Origin: Dokdonia sp. Dokd-P16
Lineage (GTDB): Bacteria; Bacteroidota; Bacteroidia; Flavobacteriales; Flavobacteriaceae
Direction of reading: 5' to 3'
Length of the DNA stretch: 64,000 bases
Assembly (NCBI RefSeq): GCF_003095655.1
Contig: NZ_CP029151.1
Location: forward strand, 2,169,001-2,233,000
Shown here: positions 9,051-16,771 of the stretch, piece after piece
Layout of the letters: every line of letters starts with the position of its first letter
Position numbering within the stretch: the stretch's first letter is position 1
Notes under the pieces: model-generated
The model's input: only the letters and a program-made list of their open reading frames with translations
Told to the model about the DNA's origin: nothing
Databases searched by the model: none
Program-made: the position numbers and the translations under genes

Positions 9051-9755
9051 TTAAAGACCTAAAACGTCTCTCATAGTGAAAACTCCTTGTTTTCCTTGTA
9101 ACCATTCTGCTGCAACTACGGCTCCTAAAGCAAATCCATGTCTAGAGTGTGCTTCGTGGCTTAGGGTGATTGTGTCTATCTCACTTTTGTAGTTGATAAT
9201 ATGTGTGCCGGGCACAGTCCCTTCCCTTTCGGCAGAAATTGGGAGGTGATCTTCTTGTATGTTCTGTCCTTCATTGAGATCCCAAGCTGTATAATCTGAT
9301 GCTTCAATAATACCTTCTGCTAGTGTAATAGCGGTGCCGCTAGGTGCGTCTAGTTTTTGAGTGTGGTGTATCTCCGTCATATCGACTTTATAGTCTTTAT
9401 GAGGCGCCATGATAGCTGCTAATTTTCTATTAAATTCAAAAAATAAATTAACGCCTACGCTAAAGTTTGAAGCGTAAATAAATCCACCTTTGTTTTTAGT
9501 GCAAAAAGCAACCATATCTTGATAGTTGTCTAGCCAACCTGTAGTCCCAGAAACAACGGGTACTCCTGCTTCAAAACATTTTGTAAGATGATCTACAGCG
9601 CTATCTGGAATGCTAAAGTCAATCGCAACATCTGCATCTGCTAGTGTAAAGCTCTCAGGAGAGTTTACTCTTGCTACAATCTCGTGACCTCTATCTGTTG
9701 CAATGCTTTCAATGGTTTTACCCATTTTCCCATAGCCTAGGAGTGCTATTTTCAT
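9051..9755 (-). CDS. dapB: 4-hydroxy-tetrahydrodipicolinate reductase
   Basis: A 234-residue DapB of the short form. It reduces the DapA product with NAD(P)H in lysine/diaminopimelate synthesis. Visible are the Rossmann glycine motif GYGKMGK (7-13), FSVGVNLFFEFN, the catalytic block EIHHTQKLDAPSGTA and the C-terminal SHEAHSRHGFALGAV. dapA is in this window too (44.3 kb) but is not linked. dapB starts 3 nt after DUF5683 ends and belongs to the reverse run headed by parA. Confidence 0.96.
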   Translation of the reverse strand: MKIALLGYGKMGKTIESIATDRGHEIVARVNSPESFTLADADVAIDFSIPDSAVDHLTKCFEAGVPVVSGTTGWLDNYQDMVAFCTKNKGGFIYASNFSVGVNLFFEFNRKLAAIMAPHKDYKVDMTEIHHTQKLDAPSGTAITLAEGIIEASDYTAWDLNEGQNIQEDHLPISAEREGTVPGTHIINYKSEIDTITLSHEAHSRHGFALGAVVAAEWLQGKQGVFTMRDVLGL

Positions 9756-9758
9756 ATA

Positions 9759-10361
9759 CTAAAACTTGTAATTAAAAGAGAGTCCATAATTCATGGTCTG
9801 CCCTAAGTCGTCAAAATAAAGTGCTGGACCAAAGGTCAAATCATCATCCACATCATATTGTGATAAGTGTGCATCCACATTTGCCTCTATAATCTGGAGA
9901 ATATAAACCCCAGCCGAAACTAAGATAAAAAGATCTCTTCTTCTTCTAAATTGATCTTGACCATTAATAAGTGCATCATCAGAAAAGATTTCGGTAGTAG
10001 TACCATCTTCATTGATTCTGGTAAACTCGTCTATACGACCAGCGAGTCTTTCCTTAAAGGCTGTTCTAAAACGTTCTGATTGATTACCATTAAAGGAGAC
10101 ACCATATATGGTAGAGCCCAGAGCTCCATATACTAATGGAAGTTTCCAGTAATCTTTATTATAAATTTGACCTAGACCAGGAAGTACGGCACCGTAAAAG
10201 GCGGCTTTAGCCGGTCTCAATGGGTCGTAAGGTTTTTTGCTAGATACGCCTTCTACCTCATCTGCATCTATGATAGTTTCTGCAGGAGCGTCTTGTTGCG
10301 CTTTCGCGAAAGCGTAAAAACACAATAAAAAAACCAGTAAGAGGTATTTGTTATTTTTCAC
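9759..10361 (-). CDS. DUF5683 secreted/outer-membrane-associated protein
   Basis: A 200-residue protein with an N-terminal signal peptide (KYLLLVFLLCFYAFAKA, cleaved near residue 21). The conserved DUF5683 block PLRPAKAAFYGAVLPGLGQIYNKDYW follows, with short hydrophobic stretches and an aromatic C-terminus (YGLSFNYKF) typical of an outer-membrane strand. Function is unknown. It overlaps the end of parB by 11 nt and is followed by dapB, so it is translated from the parAB transcript. The palindrome encodes the last residues of the signal peptide. Confidence 0.8.
   Translation of the reverse strand: MKNNKYLLLVFLLCFYAFAKAQQDAPAETIIDADEVEGVSSKKPYDPLRPAKAAFYGAVLPGLGQIYNKDYWKLPLVYGALGSTIYGVSFNGNQSERFRTAFKERLAGRIDEFTRINEDGTTTEIFSDDALINGQDQFRRRRDLFILVSAGVYILQIIEANVDAHLSQYDVDDDLTFGPALYFDDLGQTMNYGLSFNYKF
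10299..10314. repeat. Iterated palindrome, copy 3 (inside the DUF5683 gene)
   Basis: A 16-bp perfect copy, read on the reverse strand as YAFAKA at the end of the signal peptide, just before the likely cleavage site. Confidence 0.88.
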
Positions 10362-11256
10362 CTCTAATTAGTTTCTGTAAGCGATTAAAGTCCTCTTCTG
10401 AAGAAAAAGGAATAGAAATTTTTCCGCGACCATTTTTTGCCACTTTGATATCTACTTTTGCTCCAAAGTACTCGGCAAAGTCTTTAGTTCCTTTTTTAAT
10501 GAACTTAGGAGTTTCTTCCTTTTGCTCTGTAGGTGTTTCAATAGTAGAGGTAGCATGGTAATTCTTTACCAGTGCCTCAGTCTGTCTTACCGAAAGTTTT
10601 TCTTGTAAGATTTTTTCATAAATATCTAGCTGGTCACTAGTATCATCTACATTGATAAGTGCGCGACCGTGTCCCATAGACAAGAAGCCATCACGCATTC
10701 CCGTTTGTACAATAGGATCTAGTTTTAATAAACGTAAGTAATTTGTGATTGTAGATCTATTTTTACCCACGCGATCACTCATTTGTTCCTGCGTAAGGTT
10801 AATTTCATCAATTAATCGCTGGTAAGAAAGTGCGATTTCTATAGGGTCAAGATCTTGTCGCTGTATATTTTCAACAAGAGCCATCGTGAGACTCTCATTA
10901 TCATTTGCAATACGTATGTATGCAGGAATGGTAGCATTACCTATTAACTTTGAAGCTCTGTAACGACGCTCTCCAGAAACCAATTGGTACTTTCCGAAAC
11001 TCATCTTACGCACCGTAATAGGCTGTATAACGCCTAGTTCGCGTATAGATGAAGCAAGCTCTCTTAAAGTTTCCTCATTAAAGCTTGTACGAGGTTGAAA
11101 AGGATTAACATCAATATCACCTAGATCGAGCTCGATGATATTACCTACAACCTTGTCTGCATTTTTATCTTCGGCACTCTTAATGTCGTTTTCTGGATCT
11201 TTGAGTAATGCCGAAAGTCCGCGACCTAGCGCTTGTTTTTTTGTTGCTTTAGCCAT
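10351..11256 (-). CDS. parB: ParB/Spo0J chromosome-partition protein
   Basis: A 301-residue ParB. The N-terminal GRGLSALLKD tail is followed by the CTP-binding ParB/Srx fold (NPFQPRTSF, ITVRKM, LVSGERRYRASKLIG), the HTH that reads parS (LTQEQMSDRVGKNRSTITNYLRLLKL) and a C-terminal dimerisation region. It nucleates at parS and slides as a clamp, guiding the origin with ParA. It starts 1 nt after parA ends. By eye I found no canonical parS (TGTTNCACGTGNAACA type) close by. Confidence 0.96.
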   Translation of the reverse strand: MAKATKKQALGRGLSALLKDPENDIKSAEDKNADKVVGNIIELDLGDIDVNPFQPRTSFNEETLRELASSIRELGVIQPITVRKMSFGKYQLVSGERRYRASKLIGNATIPAYIRIANDNESLTMALVENIQRQDLDPIEIALSYQRLIDEINLTQEQMSDRVGKNRSTITNYLRLLKLDPIVQTGMRDGFLSMGHGRALINVDDTSDQLDIYEKILQEKLSVRQTEALVKNYHATSTIETPTEQKEETPKFIKKGTKDFAEYFGAKVDIKVAKNGRGKISIPFSSEEDFNRLQKLIRGEK

Positions 11257-11257
11257 T

Positions 11258-12025
11258 CTAGCTATTATTTTTTGTAATAAGTTCTTGAGCTAGGCTCAAG
11301 TAATTAGTTGCTCCTTTACTTGCTGCATCGTAGTTAATAATACTTTCACCATAACTAGGTGCCTCACTTAAACGTACGTTACGTTGTATGATTGTCTCAA
11401 AAACCATTTCACTAAAATGTTTTTGAACCTCTTCAACAACTTGATTAGATAATCGTAGTCTTGAATCAAACATTGTGAGTAAAAGCCCTTCGATATCTAA
11501 ATCTGGGTTGTGAATCTTTTGAACACTTTTTATAGTGTTTAACAATTTCCCTAATCCCTCTAGTGCAAAATACTCGCATTGAATTGGGATAATTACAGAA
11601 TCTGCCGCTGTAAGCGCATTAAGTGTAAGTAAGCCCAGTGATGGTGCGCAATCTATAAGTATGTAGTCATACTTATCTCTAAGGTGACCTATCGCTTTCT
11701 TCATCATGTACTCACGAGCCTCCTTATCTACAAGTTCTATTTCTATAGCAACAAGGTCAATGTGTGCAGGAATGATATCAAGGTTAGGTGAAGACGTCTT
11801 TATAATCGCCTCCTCTGCATTATTAGTATGCTCTAGTAGTTGGTATGTTCCTACCTCTACGGTTTCTACATCAATGCCTAGTCCAGAGGTTGCATTAGCC
11901 TGAGGATCTGCGTCAATAAGGAGTACTTTTTTCTCTAGCACGCCTAGTGAGGCAGCGAGATTAACAGAAGTAGTGGTCTTGCCTACACCACCTTTTTGGT
12001 TTGCAATAGCAATTATTTTACCCAT
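11258..12025 (-). CDS. parA: ParA/Soj chromosome-partition ATPase
   Basis: A 255-residue deviant Walker ATPase: KGGVGKTTTSVNLAASL (with the signature Lys of GKGGVGKT), DADPQANATSGLG, and YDYILIDCAPSLGLLTLNAL as Walker B. It moves ParB-bound origins by ATP-dependent, nonspecific DNA binding. It is the first gene of the reverse run parA-parB-DUF5683-dapB-lepB-WbqC. A strong terminator upstream (12092-12120) separates it from the cytochrome c gene, so its promoter should lie between 12026 and about 12090. Confidence 0.97.
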   Translation of the reverse strand: MGKIIAIANQKGGVGKTTTSVNLAASLGVLEKKVLLIDADPQANATSGLGIDVETVEVGTYQLLEHTNNAEEAIIKTSSPNLDIIPAHIDLVAIEIELVDKEAREYMMKKAIGHLRDKYDYILIDCAPSLGLLTLNALTAADSVIIPIQCEYFALEGLGKLLNTIKSVQKIHNPDLDIEGLLLTMFDSRLRLSNQVVEEVQKHFSEMVFETIIQRNVRLSEAPSYGESIINYDAASKGATNYLSLAQELITKNNS

Positions 12026-12091
12026 AAAATTTGAGGACGATTAGGAGGTAAAAATACAATTTAAAATGGGTAATTGAAATGGATTAGAAAT

Positions 12092-12120
12092 GAAAAAGCC
12101 GAGAAGAATATTCTCGGCTC
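12092..12120 (-). terminator. Rho-independent terminator after the cytochrome c gene
   Basis: On the reverse strand, AGCCGAGAA pairs with TTCTCGGCT (9-bp stem, 5-nt loop) and a run of T follows. It ends the sugar dehydrogenase-cytochrome c unit before parA. Confidence 0.85.
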
Positions 12121-12203
12121 ATCGATATTTTATAAAGTAGTGGATTACACCAGTAAAATCAAGACAACTATTTACATTAATTAAGAAATAAAATCTCTTG
12201 GTT

Positions 12204-12629
12204 TTATTTTGAGATAGCTTTCACCTCTTCTTCGGTAATCATTTCTTTTTGAGTGTTTCCCCAGTTATTCATAATGTAGTTCATCACATCTGCCACTTCA
12301 TCTTCATAAAGTTCTAGGTTTGCCATCACGCCATTATAGTCAACACCGTTTACAGTAATAGGTCCTTGCTGTCCATATTTTACAGCTTTAATTGCCTCTT
12401 TATAACGATCTTCTGTGAGCCAGTCTGAACCTGCCAGCGGTGGGAAAGTTCCTGCTACGCCTTCTCCTTTGCCTAAGTGACATTGTATACAAAAGTCTTG
12501 GTACACCTCTGCACCACGTTCTATAGACTCGGCAAGTGGGTCTTGAGAGGTGTAAACTTCTTTTTCCGCTTTCGCGAAAAATAGTAAAACACTAACTCCT
12601 GCCGTACATAAACTTATAAGTAGCTTCAT
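12204..12629 (-). CDS. Small c-type cytochrome
   Basis: A 141-residue exported cytochrome c. A signal peptide (LLISLCTAGVSVLLFFAKA) precedes a single haem site CIQCH (residues 47-51), and a Met-bearing helix region (GVMANLELYEDEVADVMNYI) offers the axial ligand. The start codon overlaps the stop of the upstream dehydrogenase (TAATG), so translation is coupled. Inference: it accepts electrons from that quinoprotein in the periplasm and feeds the respiratory chain. A degenerate palindrome copy encodes FFAKA at the end of the signal peptide. Confidence 0.9.
   Translation of the reverse strand: MKLLISLCTAGVSVLLFFAKAEKEVYTSQDPLAESIERGAEVYQDFCIQCHLGKGEGVAGTFPPLAGSDWLTEDRYKEAIKAVKYGQQGPITVNGVDYNGVMANLELYEDEVADVMNYIMNNWGNTQKEMITEEEVKAISK
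12568..12581. repeat. Iterated palindrome, copy 4 (degenerate, inside the cytochrome c gene)
   Basis: GCTTTCGCGAAA is intact, but the right arm ends AA instead of GC. It is read in reverse as FFAKA at the end of the signal peptide, the same protein position as copy 3. Confidence 0.7.
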
Positions 12630-13744
12630 TATTTCTTAACTAGTTTAAGGATTCCTTTTCCTTCTACACCTACATAGATAGTGCCATTGTGATTAATCAC
12701 ATTGCGCACACGACCTACATCTTCTAGTAACTTCTCACGAGCAACCACCTTGTCATTTTCTAAAATGGCAAGTTCCAGGTATTCAAATTTAAGCGAACCT
12801 ATTAATAAGTTACCATCAAGTTTTGCATCACCAGTGTTGGTTGCAAAAGTCATCCCTGAAGGAGCGATAGAAGGAACCCAGTAATACACCGGTTGCTCCA
12901 TTCCCTCTTTTTCCGAAATTTCTGTAAACGTAGTTCCGCTGTAATTAATACCGTAAGAGATTACTGGCCACCCAAAGTTTTTACCAGCCTCAGGGATATT
13001 AATCTCATCCCCACCACGTGGTCCGTGCTCGTGTATCCATATCTTACCTGTCTCAGGATGCACTGTCATTCCTTGCGGATTACGATGTCCGTAAGAGAAA
13101 ACAGCCTCTTTTGCTCCGTCTTGACCTACAAAAGGATTATCAGTAGGGATGCTTCCATCTGCATTAAGTCTATAAATCTTCCCTCCATCACGCGTAATAT
13201 CCTGAGGATTTTGATCTCTTTCACCACGATCTCCTATAGAAAAGTAGAGGTATCCATCCTTATCAAAACGCACACGACTGCCAAAGTGGTGGCCCTTTCT
13301 TGTATTTGGGCTTCCTTTATATAATACCTTCTTCTCGGCAAGCGCGCCGTCTTTTAATTTTGCTCTCATAAGTGCTGTCATCGCCCCATCCTCTTCGCCT
13401 TCTGGTGATGAGTATGTGATGTATATCCAGCCATTAGTCGCATAGTCTGGATGCAAGCGTATGTCAAGTAAACCACCCTGATTACGTGTCACCACCTCTG
13501 GAGCTCCAGTAATCATTGTTTTCTTGCCATCCTTAAAGTGTATGAGTTCTCCACTTTTTTCAGTGATAAGCATAGACTCATCTGGTAATACTACGAGCCC
13601 CCAAGGGTTTGTAAGTTCTGGAACAATTATCTCGTAGGTGTAATCTAGGTTTGAGGTTAATGGAACATCATTTTCTCTAGTTTCTTGCGCGCAAGCCACA
13701 CTCGCAACAAATAATAATAAGATATAAGTAAAACGACTTTTCAT
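12629..13744 (-). CDS. PQQ-dependent aldose sugar dehydrogenase-type lipoprotein
   Basis: A six-bladed propeller quinoprotein of the soluble glucose dehydrogenase/YliI type, oxidising sugars or related alcohols with PQQ in the periplasm. Family blocks: NPWGLVVLPDESMLITEKSG, GLLDIRLHPDYATNGWIYITYS, GHHFGSRVRFDKDGYLYFSIGDRG, YGHRNPQGM, EHGPRGGDEIN and PSIAPSGMTF. I chose the ATG at 13744 (371 aa): it opens a clean lipoprotein signal peptide ending SVAC; an in-frame ATG 7 codons upstream (13765) only adds polar residues. The small cytochrome c downstream is the likely electron acceptor. PQQ synthesis genes are not in the window. Confidence 0.9.
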   Translation of the reverse strand: MKSRFTYILLLFVASVACAQETRENDVPLTSNLDYTYEIIVPELTNPWGLVVLPDESMLITEKSGELIHFKDGKKTMITGAPEVVTRNQGGLLDIRLHPDYATNGWIYITYSSPEGEEDGAMTALMRAKLKDGALAEKKVLYKGSPNTRKGHHFGSRVRFDKDGYLYFSIGDRGERDQNPQDITRDGGKIYRLNADGSIPTDNPFVGQDGAKEAVFSYGHRNPQGMTVHPETGKIWIHEHGPRGGDEINIPEAGKNFGWPVISYGINYSGTTFTEISEKEGMEQPVYYWVPSIAPSGMTFATNTGDAKLDGNLLIGSLKFEYLELAILENDKVVAREKLLEDVGRVRNVINHNGTIYVGVEGKGILKLVKK

Positions 13745-13917
13745 AGTATCTGATTTTAATGGCAAATTACAGAATTATCACCACACTCTATGATGTATTA
13801 ACAATTTGCAAACACTTGTTATTAATTAGAATCTTATCTTTAATTTACGCAAGGGTAAGCTTGTAGTCAGTTATATCACTTTTGGTGATAAAGCCATTCG
13901 TTTTCTTGATAACTTGA

Positions 13918-13949
13918 TTGTAAGGTTTGGCTTGTAAAACCTACTTTTG
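13918..13949 (+). promoter_or_regulatory. trxB: Possible trxB promoter (TTG, 21 nt, TACTTTTG)
   Basis: TACTTTTG (13942-13949) matches the TANNTTTG -7 box, with TTG 21 nt upstream. The start codon of trxB is 78 nt further on, and the iterated palindrome lies in between, within the presumed 5' leader. Confidence 0.4.
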
Positions 13950-13993
13950 TAATGTGAATATTAATAAGAATTGTGCGATTGTAAAAGTGTTAA

Positions 13994-14015
13994 TTACGCT
14001 TTCGCGAAAGCTTAA
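13994..14015. repeat. Iterated palindrome, copy 5 (intergenic, before trxB)
   Basis: 22 bp with a single mismatch to self-complementarity (T for G at 14012). It ends 12 nt before the trxB ATG, so a hairpin here would sit close to the translation start. Confidence 0.88.
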
Positions 14016-14027
14016 AAATAATATAGT

Positions 14028-15035
14028 ATGTCAGTAGAAAAAGTAAAATGCCTTATCATAGGTTCAGGACCAGCGGGATATACCGCAGCAATTTATGCAG
14101 CACGTGCAAATATGGCACCAGTTCTTTACCAAGGGCAGCAGCCAGGAGGACAGCTTACCACGACAAACGAGGTGGAGAACTTCCCTGGTTATGTAGATGG
14201 TGTGACTGGACCAGAAATGATGGTGCAGTTAATGAAACAAGCACAACGTTTTGATACAGATGTACGTGACGGATGGGTGACTAAAGTAGATTTTTCTGGA
14301 GATGTACACAAAGCGTGGATCAACGGAGAAAAGGAAATACACGCAGAATCAATCATTATCTCTACAGGAGCGAGTGCAAAATATTTAGGATTACCTTCTG
14401 AGCAGAAATATTTAAAAATGGGTGGAGGTGTATCTGCCTGTGCCGTTTGCGACGGATTCTTTTACCGTGGGCAAGAAGTTGTAATCGTAGGTGCTGGAGA
14501 TAGCGCTTGTGAGGAAGCACACTACCTTTCTAAATTATGTAAGAAAGTTACAATGCTCGTGCGTCGCGACGAGTTTAGAGCATCAAAAATTATGGCTGCT
14601 CGTGTTAAGAAAACAGAAAATATTGAGATCCTTTTCAACACAGAAACTGTTGAGGTATTAGGTGACGATGTAGGTGTGACAGGAGCGAGAGTAAAGAATA
14701 ATGTAACTGGTGAAGAGCATGATATTGCTGCAACTGGATTCTTTGTAGCTATTGGACACAAGCCTAACACAGATATATTTAAGGAGTATTTAAAATTAGA
14801 TCAGACTGGATATATAATCAACACCCCAGGAACTTCTAAAACAAACGTACCAGGAGTATTTGTATCTGGAGATGCAGCAGATCACGTGTACCGTCAAGCA
14901 ATCACCGCTGCCGGAACAGGATGTATGGCTGCACTAGATGCAGAACGTTACCTAGCTTCAAAAGACGAGCTTCCACAAGATGAGCCAGGAGTAGGTTCTA
15001 CTTATGTGGATGAGGTTCCAGCTGCACGTCAGTAA
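14028..15035 (+). CDS. trxB: Thioredoxin reductase
   Basis: A 335-residue low-molecular-weight thioredoxin reductase using FAD and NADPH. FAD motif GSGPAGYTAAIYAARANM near the N-terminus, GGQLTTT, redox disulfide Cys138-Ala-Val-Cys141 in SACAVCDGFF, NADPH motif GAGDSACEEA, and C-terminal FAD block PGVFVSGDAAD. It reduces cytosolic thioredoxin. It is monocistronic: its own upstream region, and a strong terminator 25 nt after the stop. Confidence 0.97.
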   Translation: MSVEKVKCLIIGSGPAGYTAAIYAARANMAPVLYQGQQPGGQLTTTNEVENFPGYVDGVTGPEMMVQLMKQAQRFDTDVRDGWVTKVDFSGDVHKAWINGEKEIHAESIIISTGASAKYLGLPSEQKYLKMGGGVSACAVCDGFFYRGQEVVIVGAGDSACEEAHYLSKLCKKVTMLVRRDEFRASKIMAARVKKTENIEILFNTETVEVLGDDVGVTGARVKNNVTGEEHDIAATGFFVAIGHKPNTDIFKEYLKLDQTGYIINTPGTSKTNVPGVFVSGDAADHVYRQAITAAGTGCMAALDAERYLASKDELPQDEPGVGSTYVDEVPAARQ

Positions 15036-15060
15036 ATGACATACCTTATATAGAATTTAA

Positions 15061-15088
15061 AAACGACAGCGAGAGCTGTCGTTTTTTT
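15061..15088 (+). terminator. Terminator of trxB
   Basis: AAACGACAGC, GAGA loop, GCTGTCGTTT, then a T-run. The same stem and loop occur after azoR at 15963. Confidence 0.9.
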
Positions 15089-15356
15089 TGTTTGTGATTA
15101 TTTGCGGACATCTCCCTGACTCCCTCTTCAAAGAGGGACACTGTTGCTGGTGTTCTGCTTCGCAAAATAAAAGTTCGGTTGAGTGTTCCCCTCTTTGAAG
15201 AGGGGCTAGGGGAGATGTTTCTCATAAAAATCATCAAACAATTTTTTTTCAACGATTAGTTAAGGTAGAAGTACTAGGACATATGTAACTAATCAAAACG
15301 TAAGCTAGCCTTATTTTAACCGACAATACTTAAATACAAGCAACAAAGAAAATACA
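15089..15356. other. Gene-free stretch between trxB and azoR
   Basis: The gap from the trxB stop to the azoR start is 321 bp. It holds the trxB terminator, a 111-bp REP/MITE-like inverted repeat (15108-15218) and an AT-rich leader in front of azoR. Short open frames across the inverted repeat on the reverse strand look like by-products of the repeat. I see no clear TANNTTTG box. Confidence 0.6.
15108..15218. repeat. REP/MITE-like inverted repeat, full element
   Basis: The element starts ACATCTCCCTGACTCCC and ends with the imperfect complement GGGGCTAGGGGAGATGT. Each arm also contains its own palindrome (CCTCTTCAAAGAGG and CCTCTTTGAAGAGG). The arms are about 34 bp and flank a 43-bp centre. 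No reading frame inside is convincing. A half copy lies at 16731-16763. This resembles REP/BIME units mobilised in trans by RAYT transposases; no such transposase is in the window. Confidence 0.75.
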
Positions 15357-15941
15357 ATGAATATATTAAGAATAGATAGTAGTCCAAGAAGAGATGGTAG
15401 TGTAAGCCGCCAACTCGCAGATGTTCTTCAACAAAAACTGGAGGCATCTGGAAACAAAATAACAAATCATAGAGATTTATATTATGACGAGCTAATTACA
15501 CTAGGGAATGAAGATCGGTACAATGGCTATTTCACTCCGCCAGAAATGCAAACCGATGCTCAAATAGCGGCTGTAGCAGGAAGTAATGAACTCGCAATAG
15601 AATTTGCAAATGCAGATGCATACATAATCGCGGCACCTATGTATAACTTTAGCGTCACCGCTGCTTTGAAAACCTATATAGATTTAATTTCTAGAGCTGG
15701 AATTAGCTTTAACTACTTACCAGAAGGCCCTATAGGACTTCTAAAAAACAAGAAGGCTTATGTGGTTATAGCTACTGGAGGAACACCAGTAGGTAGCGAA
15801 GTAGACTTTGTAACTCCCTATTTAAAAACATTCTTAGGCTTTCTAGGGATTACAGATGTAACCTTTATAGCAGCAGATTTAGTTAATGTCAATTTAGAAG
15901 AAGGAATTGCAAAAGCCAATGATACAATATCAAAGATTTAA
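15357..15941 (+). CDS. azoR: FMN-dependent NADH:quinone oxidoreductase/azoreductase
   Basis: A 194-residue flavodoxin-fold enzyme of the AcpD/AzoR family. The FMN phosphate loop is RIDSSPRRDGSVSRQL, the isoalloxazine loop is APMYNFSVTAALKTYIDLISRAGISFNY, and YVVIATGG follows. It reduces quinones (and azo dyes in vitro) by two electrons and is usually a protective enzyme. It is a single gene closed by its own terminator. The trxB neighbour makes a redox-stress context plausible but is not proof of shared regulation. Confidence 0.92.
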   Translation: MNILRIDSSPRRDGSVSRQLADVLQQKLEASGNKITNHRDLYYDELITLGNEDRYNGYFTPPEMQTDAQIAAVAGSNELAIEFANADAYIIAAPMYNFSVTAALKTYIDLISRAGISFNYLPEGPIGLLKNKKAYVVIATGGTPVGSEVDFVTPYLKTFLGFLGITDVTFIAADLVNVNLEEGIAKANDTISKI

Positions 15942-15962
15942 TCTGGATTTTAGATAGTATTA

Positions 15963-15990
15963 AAAAACGACAGCGAGAGCTGTCGTTTTT
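15963..15990 (+). terminator. Terminator of azoR
   Basis: AAAACGACAGC, GAGA loop, GCTGTCGTTTTT. Stem and loop are identical to the trxB terminator about 0.9 kb upstream. Confidence 0.88.
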
Positions 15991-16007
15991 AATTTTATTC
16001 TAATTAG

Positions 16008-16658
16008 CTATTTACATTGGGTATTATAAAATGAGGTGATTTTTTTTAACTCACTTTGTTTAAAACCTCTCTTTTCATCTTTTATATTCTGTACTAGTGT
16101 AGGACAATCAGAAAAGTACTCTTCACTGTGCTTTTTAAAGCTATCTACTATCTTTATAAATGCGACAGAAGTATCTTTTCCTCCTAATGTTGTTATAGTA
16201 GGTTCATCTGTCCTTTTGAGGCCGTAAGCGACTCTCTTTTTGCCAGCCATAGGTATCGCAGAGCCTCCCAAGCCTCCAGCGCCAGTACTTACCCATACTG
16301 TTGAATATCCAGCGAGATTAGTCTTCTTATATAAATTTAATGGACCAGAAATCACTAGCTCATAAACACCGATTTTCTTTCTATTTTTCCCTTCTGGAAT
16401 GAAATAAACAGTTTTAGGTTTAAGCTGTCGTTTAGCTCTTTTGTTAATAGGTGTTGCAGCTGAATCTAAAAGTGTGTAATCAAACTTTTCCTTTTTACCT
16501 TTTTGACTTTCTTTGTATTTGACTTCGTCTTTTTTAAATTCTATGTAGCCAGTTTTAATAGTGCCATCCTTAAAATAAAGGTTCATTTTCTTTTGAGCTG
16601 AGAGCTTCATCGAAAACAGAATAGTAACTACCAAAACTAAAAATATTCTAATATTCAT
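16008..16658 (-). CDS. Secreted protein of unknown function
   Basis: I do not recognise this 216-residue protein. A signal peptide (IFLVLVVTILFSMKLSA, cleaved near residue 21) precedes a beta-rich opening (KKMNLYFKDGTIKTGYIEFKK) like those of many Bacteroidota periplasmic proteins. A very basic middle part contains a Gly-rich hydrophobic patch (VSTGAGGLGGSAIPMAG), and a helical C-terminus carries two late Cys (ending NTQCK). It stands alone, 114 nt from the large ATPase gene, separated from it by a half REP-like repeat. Confidence 0.7.
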   Translation of the reverse strand: MNIRIFLVLVVTILFSMKLSAQKKMNLYFKDGTIKTGYIEFKKDEVKYKESQKGKKEKFDYTLLDSAATPINKRAKRQLKPKTVYFIPEGKNRKKIGVYELVISGPLNLYKKTNLAGYSTVWVSTGAGGLGGSAIPMAGKKRVAYGLKRTDEPTITTLGGKDTSVAFIKIVDSFKKHSEEYFSDCPTLVQNIKDEKRGFKQSELKKITSFYNTQCK

Positions 16659-16730
16659 GAATTTTATTTTTTATTCTAAATGTACTGTCAAAGTACTAAT
16701 AATTATAAAGTTTTTTAATTACTCTGAGTA

Positions 16731-16763
16731 TTCCCCTCTTCGAAGAGGGGCTAGGGGAGATGT
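16731..16763. repeat. REP-like repeat, solo right arm
   Basis: Matches the right arm of the 15108-15218 element (ends GGGGCTAGGGGAGATGT), with one change at the centre of its 18-bp palindrome (TTCGAA for TTTGAA). It sits 9 nt from the stop of the large AAA+ gene and is followed on the forward strand by a T-run, so it might also stop transcription. Confidence 0.75.
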
Positions 16764-16771
16764 TTTTTTAA

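Noticed and set aside
13015-13022. CCACGTGG as a possible parS
   Set aside because: Only 8-10 bp of palindrome, inside a coding region, without the outer TGTT/AACA arms.
12893-13324. Forward open frame of 143 codons opposite the sugar dehydrogenase gene
   Set aside because: The reverse-strand gene has full family motifs; this one has none.
15046-15252. Reverse-strand open frame across the REP-like element
   Set aside because: It simply reads through the inverted repeat and terminator; composition is unlike a protein.
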